From Carnimonas bestiolae (GTDB taxonomy: Bacteria > Pseudomonadota > Gammaproteobacteria > Pseudomonadales > Halomonadaceae): a DNA stretch of 64,000 nt. The position numbers and the translations under genes were made by a program. Location: the NCBI RefSeq assembly GCF_051251125.1, contig NZ_JBPCZL010000003.1. One strand, written 5' to 3'. Below the pieces are notes generated by a model that worked only from the letters and a program-made list of their open reading frames with translations, ran no database searches and was not told the origin of the DNA. Of the stretch, positions 9,257-18,167 are shown piece by piece. The stretch's first letter is position 1; each line of letters opens with the position of its first letter.

Positions 9257-9724
9257 ATGGTGACTTCATCTGATCCGTTGCGCTTGGATCAGCAGGCATG
9301 CTTCCCGCTGTATGCAGCTTCCAACCTGATCCAACAGCTTTACCATCCGCTGCTAAAACCGCTGGGCCTTACCTACTCCCAATACCTGGTGATGCTGGTG
9401 CTATGGGAGCTTAGCGACCATCAGACCGACATCAGCATCAGCGATATCAAGAAGCGCCTGAAGCTCGACATTGGCACGCTATCGCCGCTGCTGAAACGCA
9501 TGGAGAAAGCCGGTCACCTTCAACGCCAGCGCTCCGACAAGGACGAGCGCCGCGTTATCATCACCCTGACCGACCATGCCAAGGCGTTGCGTGAACAGGC
9601 TCGTGATATTCCCGCGTGCCTGTTCAATCAGGTGGGCATTAGCCTCGAAGAGCTCAGAACGCTGCGTGAGCACGTTATCCATTTAGTAGAGAAGCTGGAA
9701 CAGGCAAACGCACAGCGCCGCTGA
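9257..9724 (+). CDS. MarR/OhrR-type peroxide-sensing repressor
   Basis: A 155-residue winged-helix regulator. The N-terminus LDQQACFPLYAASNLIQQLYHPLLKPLGLTYSQYLVMLVLWE is the OhrR pattern, with the redox-sensing cysteine at residue 15 exactly as in OhrR. The wing KRMEKAGHLQRQRSDKDERRVIITLT is also characteristic. OhrR proteins derepress when Cys15 is oxidised by organic hydroperoxide. No ohr gene is adjacent; the next gene, 41 bp downstream, encodes an isochorismatase-fold hydrolase that may be its target. The ATG start gives the right Cys spacing. Confidence 0.88.
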   Translation: MVTSSDPLRLDQQACFPLYAASNLIQQLYHPLLKPLGLTYSQYLVMLVLWELSDHQTDISISDIKKRLKLDIGTLSPLLKRMEKAGHLQRQRSDKDERRVIITLTDHAKALREQARDIPACLFNQVGISLEELRTLREHVIHLVEKLEQANAQRR

Positions 9725-9765
9725 GCAACCTGTCCTTTCACCCTATATTGCCGACGGAGAATCCC

Positions 9766-10317
9766 ATGTCGCTGAACAAGCATTCGACTGCGCTGATTAT
9801 TATCGATTTGCAGGAAGGTATTACCACCGACGACAGAGCGCCCTACTCCTCGGAACAAATTATCGCTATCAACAAAACGCTGGCGGATCGCTTCCGTGAA
9901 GCAGGTGCTCCAGTGGTGCTGGTCAAGGTGGCGTTCAGTGCCGATGAAGCCCCCAGCCGCAAGGTGTCTAGCCCGTCGCTGCCCGAGCAGTCACCCGAAG
10001 GTTTCGACACTCTGGTAGAAGGCTTGCAGCAGCCGCAGGACATCGTCGTCACCAAACACCACTGGGGCGCGTTTATCGGCACCGATCTCGATTTGCAGCT
10101 ACGTAGGCGCGGCATCGATACGGTGGTGATCAGCGGCATTGCCACCAATTTTGGCGTCGAGTCGACGGCCCGCTCCGCGTGGGAGCTTTCGTACAATGTG
10201 GTTATTCCGGAAGACGCCTGCACCTCATTCAGCGCGGAATATCATCGGTTTTCGATCGACCATATTCTCAAGCGCATTGCGGTGGTTAACGGAAGCGACG
10301 ACATTCGCTTCAACTAA
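9766..10317 (+). CDS. Isochorismatase-family hydrolase
   Basis: A 183-residue alpha/beta hydrolase of the isochorismatase-like superfamily. The catalytic Asp is D14 (LIIIDLQ) and the catalytic Lys is K97 (VVTKHHWGAF). The third position, usually Cys in cysteine-hydrolase members, is Gly130 in SGIATNFGVESTAR, as in EntB-like enzymes, so it is unlikely to be a nicotinamidase-type amidase. ATG 9766 has GGAG 6 nt upstream and is preferred to TTG 9748. It follows the OhrR-like gene and is probably co-transcribed. The substrate is unknown. Confidence 0.88.
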   Translation: MSLNKHSTALIIIDLQEGITTDDRAPYSSEQIIAINKTLADRFREAGAPVVLVKVAFSADEAPSRKVSSPSLPEQSPEGFDTLVEGLQQPQDIVVTKHHWGAFIGTDLDLQLRRRGIDTVVISGIATNFGVESTARSAWELSYNVVIPEDACTSFSAEYHRFSIDHILKRIAVVNGSDDIRFN

Positions 10318-10374
10318 GGCAAGTCATCTTTCTTCTTCACGCGGGCCAGCCAATGGCCCGCTTGGCGGTACTGA

Positions 10375-11370
10375 ATGAATCAACACAGGTTGCCACTCGA
10401 TCTCGCTTCACTGCTTGCCGAGCAGCAGATGCTGGTCGTGGATGGCGGACTTTCCAATGAAGTCGAAGCGCAAGGCGCAACGCTTGCTACGCAGTTGTGG
10501 TCGGCACGGCTGCTGCTCGACAACCCTGAACTGATCAAACGCGCGCACCGCGCCTACTTCGATGCCGGCGCAGATGTTGCGATTACCGCTAGCTATCAAG
10601 CTTCGCTGGAAGGATTTGCTGCGATTGGCGTGAGCGAGCAGCAGGCCCTTGAGCTGATCAAGCGCTCGGTCAGCCTTGCCCGTGAAGCCGCTGATGAACA
10701 CTGCCAAGACCGCGCGGGAGCGGGTGTGCGCCCTCTCGTAGCAGGCTCGGTCGGTCCCTACGGCGCTTATCTTGCCGATGGCTCCGAGTACAGCGGCGAC
10801 TACACAATCTCCGAGCCACTGCTCAAAGCCTTCCATCGTCCGCGCATCGACGCCCTGCTCGACGCTGGGGTCGATATTCTCGCCATCGAAACTCAGCCCT
10901 CGTTCAGCGAAGTGGTCACCCTGGTACGGCTACTGGAGGATTATCCTCAGGCCCGTGCGTGGGTGACCTTCAGCGCGCGTAATGGCAGCGACATCAATGA
11001 TGGCACCCCAATCGCTGAGTGCGCGGCGTGGCTGGACGAGCAGCCACAAGTGGTCGCGCTGGGCGTAAACTGTACACAGCCTGAATTTATCTCCTCGCTA
11101 CTCGGTCAACTTTCGCCACACACTTGCAAACCCTTGGTGGTCTACCCAAACTCGGGTGAACACTACGATGCGCAAAGCAAATGCTGGAGCCCCACTGCCG
11201 CACCTGATAGCGCAGGCCTCTCACAGCACATCAGCGAATGGTACGCACTGGGCGCACGCTTGATTGGAGGCTGCTGCCGTACCACGCCGAGCGATATTGC
11301 CACCATAGCCGCAGCGCGCAGCGTCCTGCCGCCTGCACCGATTTCCTCACGTCGAGAGCCGACTCCATGA
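10375..11370 (+). CDS. mmuM: Homocysteine S-methyltransferase
   Basis: A 331-residue zinc-dependent methyltransferase that makes methionine from homocysteine with S-methylmethionine or SAM as donor. The N-terminal LVVDGGLSNEVEAQG begins the barrel. The three zinc cysteines are C233 (GVNCTQPEF) and C300/C301 (IGGCCRTTP). Length agrees with E. coli MmuM (310 aa). Its TGA stop overlaps the ATG of the next gene by 4 bp. No MmuP-type permease is adjacent. Confidence 0.93.
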   Translation: MNQHRLPLDLASLLAEQQMLVVDGGLSNEVEAQGATLATQLWSARLLLDNPELIKRAHRAYFDAGADVAITASYQASLEGFAAIGVSEQQALELIKRSVSLAREAADEHCQDRAGAGVRPLVAGSVGPYGAYLADGSEYSGDYTISEPLLKAFHRPRIDALLDAGVDILAIETQPSFSEVVTLVRLLEDYPQARAWVTFSARNGSDINDGTPIAECAAWLDEQPQVVALGVNCTQPEFISSLLGQLSPHTCKPLVVYPNSGEHYDAQSKCWSPTAAPDSAGLSQHISEWYALGARLIGGCCRTTPSDIATIAAARSVLPPAPISSRREPTP

Positions 11371-12728
11371 GCCACGCTGGATCACACGGTGCCCAGGTTG
11401 AACATCAGCAATGCATCATTGCCGGGGGCGGCCCCGGTGGATTGATGCTGGGCCTGCTGCTGGCGCGTGCGGGAGTAACGGTCACCGTGGTCGAGAAACA
11501 CGCCGACTTTCTGCGCGATTTCCGCGGTGACACCGTGCATCCCTCTACGCTCGATGTCATGGATGAACTCGGGCTACTGGATGAAGTGCTGAAGATTCCG
11601 CATACCCGCGCCGAGCAGTTGCATGCCGAGATGGGCGGGCAGCAAGTGACCATCGCCGACTTCTCGCGGCTAAAAAGCAAATGCCGATTTATCGCGTTCA
11701 TGGCGCAATGGGATTTCCTCGATTTTATTGCGCGAGAAGCACGTAAATATCCCAACTTCCGGCTGCTGATGCGTACCGAGGTTACCGAGCTGCTTAGTCA
11801 CAATGGCCGTGTCACCGGTATCAGGGCAACTTCCATCGACGGAGATATCACCCTTAGAGCGGATCTGGTGGTAGGCGCAGACGGTCGTCACTCCAAGGTG
11901 CGTGAGCACGCTGGTATGCAGGTCAATGCCTTTGGGGTACCCACCGATGTGCTGTGGATGAAGCTCAGTCATCAGCCTAACGATCCGCCCTACACCATGG
12001 GCCACGGCGGCCCGCGCATGGGCATTGTGCTGATCGACCGCGGCGATTACTGGCAGTGCGGCTACGTGATTCGCAAGGGCAGTTTCGATGATATCAAAGC
12101 TGCCGGACTGGACGCCTTCCGTGAGGAAGTCGGCGAGGCACTGCCGCTACCCACCGAGCGTATGCAGGAGATAGAGCGCTGGAACGATGTGTTTTTGCTG
12201 CGCGTCAGGATTGATCGACTCGAGCGCTGGTGGAAACCGGGGCTTTTGTTTATTGGCGATGCCGCTCATGCGATGTCACCGATTGGCGGTGTAGGCGTCA
12301 ACCTGGCCATTCAGGACGCTGTCGCAGCGGCCAATATTCTTGCGGCCCCGCTGCGCGAAGGTCGGCTAAAAGACAAGCATCTTGCCAAGGTAGAAAAACG
12401 CCGCCGCTTCCCTACCCGCGCCACTCAAAAACTGCAACTGATGATGAAACGCCGCCAGAAGCCTGACGACGCCGATAGCACCAGCAACGACACCGCAGCG
12501 GCTGACCAAACGCCCCCAAACCAGCACACAACGGCATCTTCCGATGCCGCAGCAGCCCCTGAACGCAAAGGGCCGCCACGTTTCGTGCGCGCGCTGGCCG
12601 GATCGCCGGTGCTGGCACGCTTGGCCGGAAGGCTGATGGGGCTTGGGTTCCGCCCCGAGCACATTCGCCATCAAGCAGCACCGGCCGTTTCCAAGCAGCC
12701 CGACAGCCCAAACGATTCCTTCTCTTAG
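11367..12728 (+). CDS. FAD-dependent aromatic-ring monooxygenase-like protein
   Basis: A 453-residue flavoprotein of the UbiH/p-hydroxybenzoate hydroxylase superfamily. It has the Rossmann GxGxxG (IIAGGGPGGLMLGLLLARAG, 16-35), the ADGRHSKVREHAG motif and the FAD ribityl motif LLFIGDAAHAMSPIGGVGVNLAIQDA. The C-terminus is unusual: after about residue 358 comes a low-complexity Ala/Asp/Thr/Pro linker (TSNDTAAADQTPP region), then a basic tail RFVRALAGSPVLARLAGRLMGLGF. The start is ATG 11367, overlapping the mmuM stop by 4 bp, so the genes are coupled. The substrate is unknown. A 15-bp hairpin follows. Confidence 0.85.
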   Translation: MSHAGSHGAQVEHQQCIIAGGGPGGLMLGLLLARAGVTVTVVEKHADFLRDFRGDTVHPSTLDVMDELGLLDEVLKIPHTRAEQLHAEMGGQQVTIADFSRLKSKCRFIAFMAQWDFLDFIAREARKYPNFRLLMRTEVTELLSHNGRVTGIRATSIDGDITLRADLVVGADGRHSKVREHAGMQVNAFGVPTDVLWMKLSHQPNDPPYTMGHGGPRMGIVLIDRGDYWQCGYVIRKGSFDDIKAAGLDAFREEVGEALPLPTERMQEIERWNDVFLLRVRIDRLERWWKPGLLFIGDAAHAMSPIGGVGVNLAIQDAVAAANILAAPLREGRLKDKHLAKVEKRRRFPTRATQKLQLMMKRRQKPDDADSTSNDTAAADQTPPNQHTTASSDAAAAPERKGPPRFVRALAGSPVLARLAGRLMGLGFRPEHIRHQAAPAVSKQPDSPNDSFS

Positions 12729-12750
12729 ACACCTTTGCAGTATCGCAATA

Positions 12751-12795
12751 GCAACACCCCGATCACCCATTGTTGGCGGATGATCGGGGTGTTGC
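12751..12795. terminator. Probable bidirectional terminator
   Basis: A perfect 15-bp stem, GCAACACCCCGATCA (12751-12765) with its complement at 12781-12795, between two convergent genes. T-tracts are poor on both sides, but the position and stem strength fit a shared terminator. Confidence 0.65.
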
Positions 12796-12839
12796 GTTAT
12801 TAGGGGCTGTGCTGACGTAACGCAGCCACCGGCGATAGG

Positions 12840-13874
12840 TTACTGCTGTACAGAGACTGCCGGTTCACCGTCGTCGGAATCACTGGGCTTCAGATTGATA
12901 GTAGCGGTCATGCCAGAAAACAGCACGGTATCCTTGGGTACCGTGGCAGGGTCGATCTCGATGCGCACCGGCACCCGCTGTGCTAATCGCACCCAGTCGA
13001 AGGTGGGGTTCACATCCAACAGTTGGTTTTCACTGTTGGTGTTTTCAGTGTCGCCAATCCCACGCGCAATGCCGGTGACCCGTCCTTCAACATGAGTCCC
13101 ACCGGCCATCAGGCGAATATCGGCCTTATCACCAATTTTCAGGTGGGGTAGTTTGGTCTCTTCGAAGTAGCCGTAAATATAAAAGCTATTGCTATCGATT
13201 AACGCCATTTGCTGTTGGCCCGCATCGGCGTAGTCGCCCACGCGCACGTTCACGTTAGTGACATAGCCATCGGTGGCCGCCTTGACCTCGGTGCGATCAA
13301 GGTTGAGCTGGGCCTGATTAACACTGACCTGTGCTTGCTGGATAGCTACCTGAGCGACATTGACCGCATCACGCTGCTCTTGCAGTTCCTGCAGGGCCTG
13401 CTGATATTCGGCCTGGGCCGTGCTGGCCGTTGAGATAGCATCCGACAAGTCCTCACGCGAAATAGCCGTCGATGATAGGTGGCGACGGCGCTCAGCGCGA
13501 TCGGCGTACATCTCATAGCTGCTGCGCTTGGCTTCCACCGTCGCTTTCGCACTGTTGGCCTGAGACACCGCCTGACGATAGTTGGCACGCGCTCGATTGA
13601 GTGCCGACTGGGCATCAGCCAGCGCCAACTGATAGCGAGACGTATCGACCACCATCAACGTTTGACCACGATGCACCAGTTCGTTGTCTGCCACCTTCAC
13701 ATCCGTGACCAGCCCGCTAACATCGGGGGCCACCTTGGTGACGTAGGCACGAATGCGGCCATCACGCGTCCACGGCGAATACATGTAGTGGGACCATAGT
13801 ACGTAGGCCAGCACGATGGCGATGACGAACATCGCAAGCGTGATCAACGCGCGAAACACCTTCACCGAGTTCAT
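12840..13874 (-). CDS. aaeA: HlyD-family membrane fusion protein (AaeA-like)
   Basis: A periplasmic adaptor of about 344 aa. One N-terminal helix (VFRALITLAMFVIAIVLAYVLW) is followed by YSPWTRDGRIRAYVTKVAPDVSGLVTDVKVADNELVHRGQTL, the biotinyl-lipoyl-like segment typical of AaeA/EmrA. A long alpha-hairpin (about 90-190) and a second lipoyl half (AATDGYVTNVNVRVGDYADAGQ) follow. It links the FUSC pump to the outer membrane. ATG 13874 is chosen because AAGTGAG precedes it; an upstream in-frame start would put 32 residues before the helix. It is last in the marR-FUSC-DUF1656-hlyD operon. Confidence 0.88.
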   Translation of the reverse strand: MNSVKVFRALITLAMFVIAIVLAYVLWSHYMYSPWTRDGRIRAYVTKVAPDVSGLVTDVKVADNELVHRGQTLMVVDTSRYQLALADAQSALNRARANYRQAVSQANSAKATVEAKRSSYEMYADRAERRRHLSSTAISREDLSDAISTASTAQAEYQQALQELQEQRDAVNVAQVAIQQAQVSVNQAQLNLDRTEVKAATDGYVTNVNVRVGDYADAGQQQMALIDSNSFYIYGYFEETKLPHLKIGDKADIRLMAGGTHVEGRVTGIARGIGDTENTNSENQLLDVNPTFDWVRLAQRVPVRIEIDPATVPKDTVLFSGMTATINLKPSDSDDGEPAVSVQQ

Positions 13875-13897
13875 TCGATTACTCACTTGACGCTCAA

Positions 13898-14095
13898 TTA
13901 AAAGAAAACCAGCCCTATCAACGCAAACACGCTCGTGAACAACGCCAATCGAAATAGCCCCGGGTGCCACACGTAGTGATAAACACCGTAGCGGGCGGCC
14001 AGCTTGTCAATTCCCCACATCAACAGCAGTGAGGCAACAAATAACACCAATAAACCGGGCGCCAGCGCATCGCCCAGCATCACTTCTCTCGGCAT
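13898..14095 (-). CDS. aaeX: DUF1656 small membrane protein (AaeX-like)
   Basis: A 65-residue protein with two membrane helices (ALAPGLLVLFVASLLLMWGIDKLAARYGVYHYVWHPGLFRLALFTSVFALIGLVFF), matching the AaeX/DUF1656 family in length and motif (WHP before helix 2). It is always found between the FUSC pump and the HlyD adaptor, as here, 17 bp after one and 23 bp before the other. Its role in the efflux pump is not defined. Confidence 0.9.
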   Translation of the reverse strand: MPREVMLGDALAPGLLVLFVASLLLMWGIDKLAARYGVYHYVWHPGLFRLALFTSVFALIGLVFF

Positions 14096-14112
14096 CGGTT
14101 GCTCTCCTCTTG

Positions 14113-16245
14113 TTATTCAGGCTGCCCAGCGTGGCTGTCATAAAGCCCGAGACCAGCATCTTCTACCAAGCGTTTGCCGGCATGCTCGATGTCTGCCGCG
14201 AGCACGTGCACACTGCGGCGCAATGTCGGCGCGGCCTCATCCGCCTGCGAGACCAGCGCCTCTGCCTGTAGTACCGCCGCCTGAGTACGCTGATAGCGCT
14301 CAGCAGTAGGCATGCGGAATAGCAGTACCGTTTGTTCGATAGCGCTGCGCACGGCGCGGCGAATCTCACTGGCAAGTGTCTGCTGCTGTTCGAGCGCCAG
14401 ACGCAGCTCAACGATGGTGCGGCCCGTCCCGCAGACAATCAGCGCGCGTTCGACCAAGGGGCTGGATTCGACGTCCTGCACCTGACTCATCAACTGATTG
14501 AAGAGGTCACGATTCTGGCTTTCGAGGCGTCCCGCGATCCCACTAAGCGAGGAAGTGGCTGCGCGCTGCACTTGATGATCCATGCGCTTTTGCAGCCGCC
14601 TGGCTACCCATTTGAAGCGCCCCGCGGGAGGGATGATCGTATAAGCGGCAATCGCGGTGGCAATTCCAAACAGCTGCGCCAATGCACTGTTGATAAATTG
14701 GGTTACGTCATAGGGCTGCACATTGGCAAGCCCGGTAATATAGACAAAGCAGATACAGTACCCGAGCCCAATACCAAAACGCCCCATCTGCACCATGATC
14801 ACAAAGCCGACCAGGATAAAAGGAATATAGGTCGTGACCAGCAGCCCGTAGCCGTCAATATGCGGCATGACCAGAAATTTGAAGAGAAACACCGCCACAC
14901 AGGCTATCGCATAGCCGATGCCTACTTCGTAGGTAGTTTTGGCAGGGTTAGGCGTACTGGCAAACAGCGCGCAGTAGATCCCGGTATTGAGCAGCACGTT
15001 TTCACCGCCCGACCAGCTCGATTCAAACCAGAACCATCCCACCGCCATCATCGCTAGAAAAGCGCGCACAACATTTATCAAGGCGGGGGCAAAATCGGTC
15101 ACGCGGCTAAAGCTGACCACGTTGCTAACAAACAGGGCCGGCGAGGCGTTATAGAGTTTGTCAGTGCTTTGCGCATAGGCAATCAGTTCATCAATTAGCC
15201 GCAGCAGCAGAGCACTGGCGGTGTCCAACGCGCGCGCCTGATCCGGCTGTGCTGCCAGTTGCTGTTCCAGAACGCCGGAATGCGACAGCACCTGCGCTCG
15301 GCCGCGCTGTAAGCGCTCAACCATGGCACGCCCTTCACGACCGCCGTAAGGCCCCTCTCCCACGGCTTCACACAACTGATCGTAAAGCAGCAAGATACGC
15401 TCATAAGCATCGTGCTGCTCACGAGCCAGCATACGCGCGCAGTAGGCATGCAATGCATGAAAGCTGGCACAGGACTCCATGAAGCGCTGATTCGCATGTT
15501 GGAAGCGCGCCGAGCGCGCCATCAGGCCAGTGTCTTCGAAGATAGCGGAAGAGCGCAGATCTTCGAACTGCACCGCCAGTTGCATGGCGTCTACCTGATC
15601 CTTGATAAACGACCTGTTATCGATATCGCCCGGCCGCACACGGTTGAAAAAACCGAACAACATCTCAAACTGCGATTGCGCCTGCGCCCACAGTGATTTA
15701 CCCATGCGCACCGGGAACACCACCTCATGCACCACGGTAGTCACGATGATGCCCAGCATCACCTCACTACAACGTGCCACCGCATCGTTAAACACCATTT
15801 CGGGGTGCTGATAGCTCGATAAGGTAATAAAGGTGGTGGTATAGCCGCTCAGTACGAAGGCGTAGGATTTGAAATTACGCATAAATCCCGCCCCGCCCGC
15901 ACACAGCGCTATCCAACTGGAAAACCCGAGCAAAAACAACTCGCTGTGCTGGGCGTACAGCGCGATCAGTAGCACCGAGACGATCGCACCGATTACCGTA
16001 CCAATGGTGCGGTAAAAGCTTTTGGCGATAATCATCCCCGACTGCCGGTTAAGAATCAGCACCGTAGTCAGCATGGCCGTAGAGGGCGACTGCAGGTTGA
16101 AGCGCAGCGCCAACCAGCCGGTAATAAACAGTGCCAGCAGCGCACGCCCGATATACACCCAGTGCGGCAGTTCGACCCTCAACGCGCTGTTCAGGTTGTC
16201 CAGCCACCTCGAGGCGCTAGCAATGTCATCACTCCTCGATGACAT
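14113..16245 (-). CDS. aaeB: FUSC-family efflux pump (AaeB-like)
   Basis: A 710-residue inner-membrane protein with two FUSC-type halves. Hydrophobic blocks lie at about 28-180 and 375-520, each followed by a long soluble helical region. The start RVELPHWVYIGRALLALFITGWLALRFNLQSPSTAMLTTVLI is typical of AaeB/YccS. With AaeX and AaeA it would export aromatic carboxylic acids such as p-hydroxybenzoate. The ATG lies inside the end of the marR gene (17-bp overlap). The exact substrate is inferred only from family and context. Confidence 0.88.
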   Translation of the reverse strand: MSSRSDDIASASRWLDNLNSALRVELPHWVYIGRALLALFITGWLALRFNLQSPSTAMLTTVLILNRQSGMIIAKSFYRTIGTVIGAIVSVLLIALYAQHSELFLLGFSSWIALCAGGAGFMRNFKSYAFVLSGYTTTFITLSSYQHPEMVFNDAVARCSEVMLGIIVTTVVHEVVFPVRMGKSLWAQAQSQFEMLFGFFNRVRPGDIDNRSFIKDQVDAMQLAVQFEDLRSSAIFEDTGLMARSARFQHANQRFMESCASFHALHAYCARMLAREQHDAYERILLLYDQLCEAVGEGPYGGREGRAMVERLQRGRAQVLSHSGVLEQQLAAQPDQARALDTASALLLRLIDELIAYAQSTDKLYNASPALFVSNVVSFSRVTDFAPALINVVRAFLAMMAVGWFWFESSWSGGENVLLNTGIYCALFASTPNPAKTTYEVGIGYAIACVAVFLFKFLVMPHIDGYGLLVTTYIPFILVGFVIMVQMGRFGIGLGYCICFVYITGLANVQPYDVTQFINSALAQLFGIATAIAAYTIIPPAGRFKWVARRLQKRMDHQVQRAATSSLSGIAGRLESQNRDLFNQLMSQVQDVESSPLVERALIVCGTGRTIVELRLALEQQQTLASEIRRAVRSAIEQTVLLFRMPTAERYQRTQAAVLQAEALVSQADEAAPTLRRSVHVLAADIEHAGKRLVEDAGLGLYDSHAGQPE

Positions 16246-16765
16246 CGGCTATTTCCTCACCTTCCAGCGCCATGCCCGCCAACAGCTTGTGCAGCAGCAG
16301 CTTCAGCATCTGCTGCTCCAGCGACGACAAACTGGCCGTTTCCAGATTCAGCAAGCGCGAGATGGGCGGAATGAACGCTTCTACTGTGGCTAATCCCGTC
16401 TCAGTCATGGTCAGCAGCGTTTTGCGCCCATCATCGGGGCTGGGGGCGCGGCTCACCATGCCCTTCTCACACAGTTGGGTAATCAAACGCGTGATATTGG
16501 TCTGCTTCTCACCGGTACACTCGCCCAGCTCAGACGGCGTCATGGCGTAGTGCTCAGAGCCATATAGCATCATCAGAATGTTGTATTCGGAATGATTAAG
16601 GCCCCAGCCACGAAGCACGGCGTTGGCCTGATCCTGAATTTCGCGAAACAGGTGTTTGATTAACCGGACCACCAGCGCGGCATCGGTCGGAAATTCAGGG
16701 TGCGAGCGTTGAGTGATCTCGATGTGGCGCTGAGTGGCCGCGAAGCGTTTCTCAAGCCGATTCAT
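16229..16765 (-). CDS. MarR-family regulator of the efflux operon
   Basis: A winged-helix repressor of about 178 aa (ATG 16765; a GTG at 16777 is possible, and neither has a clear ribosome site). The core RGWGLNHSEYNILMMLYGSEHYAMTPSELGECTGEKQTNITRLITQLCEKGMVSRAPSPDDGRKTLLTMTETG is close to EmrR/MprA-type MarR proteins. It is first in the operon, overlapping the FUSC gene by 17 bp, so it probably autoregulates and is released by aromatic ligands. Confidence 0.9.
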   Translation of the reverse strand: MNRLEKRFAATQRHIEITQRSHPEFPTDAALVVRLIKHLFREIQDQANAVLRGWGLNHSEYNILMMLYGSEHYAMTPSELGECTGEKQTNITRLITQLCEKGMVSRAPSPDDGRKTLLTMTETGLATVEAFIPPISRLLNLETASLSSLEQQMLKLLLHKLLAGMALEGEEIADVIEE

Positions 16766-16785
16766 AACGGTTGCCACTATGTTAG

Positions 16786-16797
16786 TTCATATGTGAA
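16786..16797. promoter_or_regulatory. Candidate MarR operator
   Basis: An imperfect palindrome, TTCATATGTGAA, 21 bp upstream of the likely marR start. MarR family operators are typically such AT-rich inverted repeats overlapping their own promoter. No binding consensus was tested. Confidence 0.4.
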
Positions 16798-17372
16798 ATA
16801 AATTAGCGCCAGTATACGCGTACTCATGGACGTTATGGAATGCCTGTTAGGCGCGCTGCATCGCCGACAAACCTTGCAGCTTTCGATGCTGAGCGTTCAT
16901 TGTCACGATCCCAAGCGCTTAAACCAAACCCAACATACTGAAATATAGAGAAAAACTTCTTATAGCGAGAGATTTTACGATCGCCACAGACGCGTTTACG
17001 AAACATGCCCTGCTGACGCTAAGACGTGCCAGCGACGCTTAATATGCTTCAGAAAGGAAATAACACGAATATCTTGGTTCGTCATAGCTCGGTGGGCCGC
17101 ACCGTTGCCTATAATGCCAATGGATTGACCACGCGCGCCAAGCGCGCAATAGCAGGTTTAGTGCTGCTCGCTGCTTACCTGAAATACGCCTCGTGCGCTG
17201 ACGTCATAAGGAATAGTAATCAAAAACGGAACAATTAAGCTGGAAAACAGCGCAATGTAGTTAAATTTGCCCAGACTTTACTGACCAAATCGACGTTTCC
17301 ATAATCTGTGGCTCTCCCCTCGCGGCGCTGGGTCGAGTACACTCTTGGCGTCACTAGATTAGGGAAACCACG
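16798..17372. other. Intergenic region between marR and yeeN
   Basis: About 575 bp holding divergent promoters. A 70-codon open frame here (17026-17238) has no ribosome site or recognisable features. No strong hairpin was found. Confidence 0.45.
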
Positions 17373-18104
17373 ATGGGAAGGACGTTCGAAAACCGCAAGG
17401 CCTCCATGGCCAAAACTGCCGCAGCAAAAACCAAGGTATACAGCAAATACGGTCGCGAGCTTTACGTGTGTGCCAAGCACGGCGGCGCCGACCCCAGCGC
17501 CAACCTTGCGCTGCGCAGCATGATCGACCGTGCCAAAAAGGATCAGGTGCCGGGTCACGTCATCGATAAAGCGCTGGAAAAGGCCAGCGGCGTCGGCGGC
17601 GAAGATTACTCACCCGCTCGCTACGAAGGGTTTGGCCCCGCCAACTCGATGCTGATCGTTGAATGCCTGACCGACAATCCTAACCGTACCTTTGGTGATG
17701 TGCGCGGCAGCTTTACCAAAAGCAAATGCAAGATCGGCACCCAGGGTACGGTATCGCACATGTTTAATCACACGGCGATTTTCTCTTTCAAGGCCGATGC
17801 CGAGCGCAACGAAGAGAGCGTGCTTGAAGCGCTGATGATGGCCGATGTCGATGTCACCGATATCGAGCAGGACGACGACCAGATCAACGTCTTCGTGCCG
17901 CCTACTGAGTATGGCAAAACCACTCAGGCGCTTACCGAGCAATATGGCAACCTCGACTTCGACACCGCTGAAATTCAGTTTTTGCCGCAGTCAACCATGA
18001 CGCTGGAAGGCGATGACCTCGCCCAGTTCGAGAAGCTATGCGATCTGCTCAACGATCTGGATGATGTGCAAACTATCTACCATAACGTAGAGCTGTCGCA
18101 GTAA
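17373..18104 (+). CDS. yeeN: YebC/TACO1-family protein, YeeN type
   Basis: A 243-residue protein of the YebC/PmpR/TACO1 family. It begins MGRTFENRKASMAKTAAAKTKVYSKYGRELYVCAKHGG, the YeeN variant, and continues with the family block AKKDQVPGHVIDKALEKASG and RYEGFGPANSMLIVECLTDNPNRT. Members act as transcription regulators or help ribosomes through proline stretches. The length equals E. coli YeeN (238 aa). A ribosome site (AGGG) precedes the ATG. Confidence 0.92.
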   Translation: MGRTFENRKASMAKTAAAKTKVYSKYGRELYVCAKHGGADPSANLALRSMIDRAKKDQVPGHVIDKALEKASGVGGEDYSPARYEGFGPANSMLIVECLTDNPNRTFGDVRGSFTKSKCKIGTQGTVSHMFNHTAIFSFKADAERNEESVLEALMMADVDVTDIEQDDDQINVFVPPTEYGKTTQALTEQYGNLDFDTAEIQFLPQSTMTLEGDDLAQFEKLCDLLNDLDDVQTIYHNVELSQ

Positions 18105-18167
18105 ATACATAGCGCTGGATGATCACCTTTACGGTCACCAGGGCTGCAGTGCAGTAGAGGGCAACGC

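Noticed and set aside
9766..10317. Nicotinamidase or other cysteine hydrolase
   Set aside because: The nucleophilic cysteine position is Gly130.
17026..17238. A 70-codon frame upstream of yeeN
   Set aside because: No ribosome site, no hydrophobic or domain pattern, and low-quality codon use; judged to be chance.
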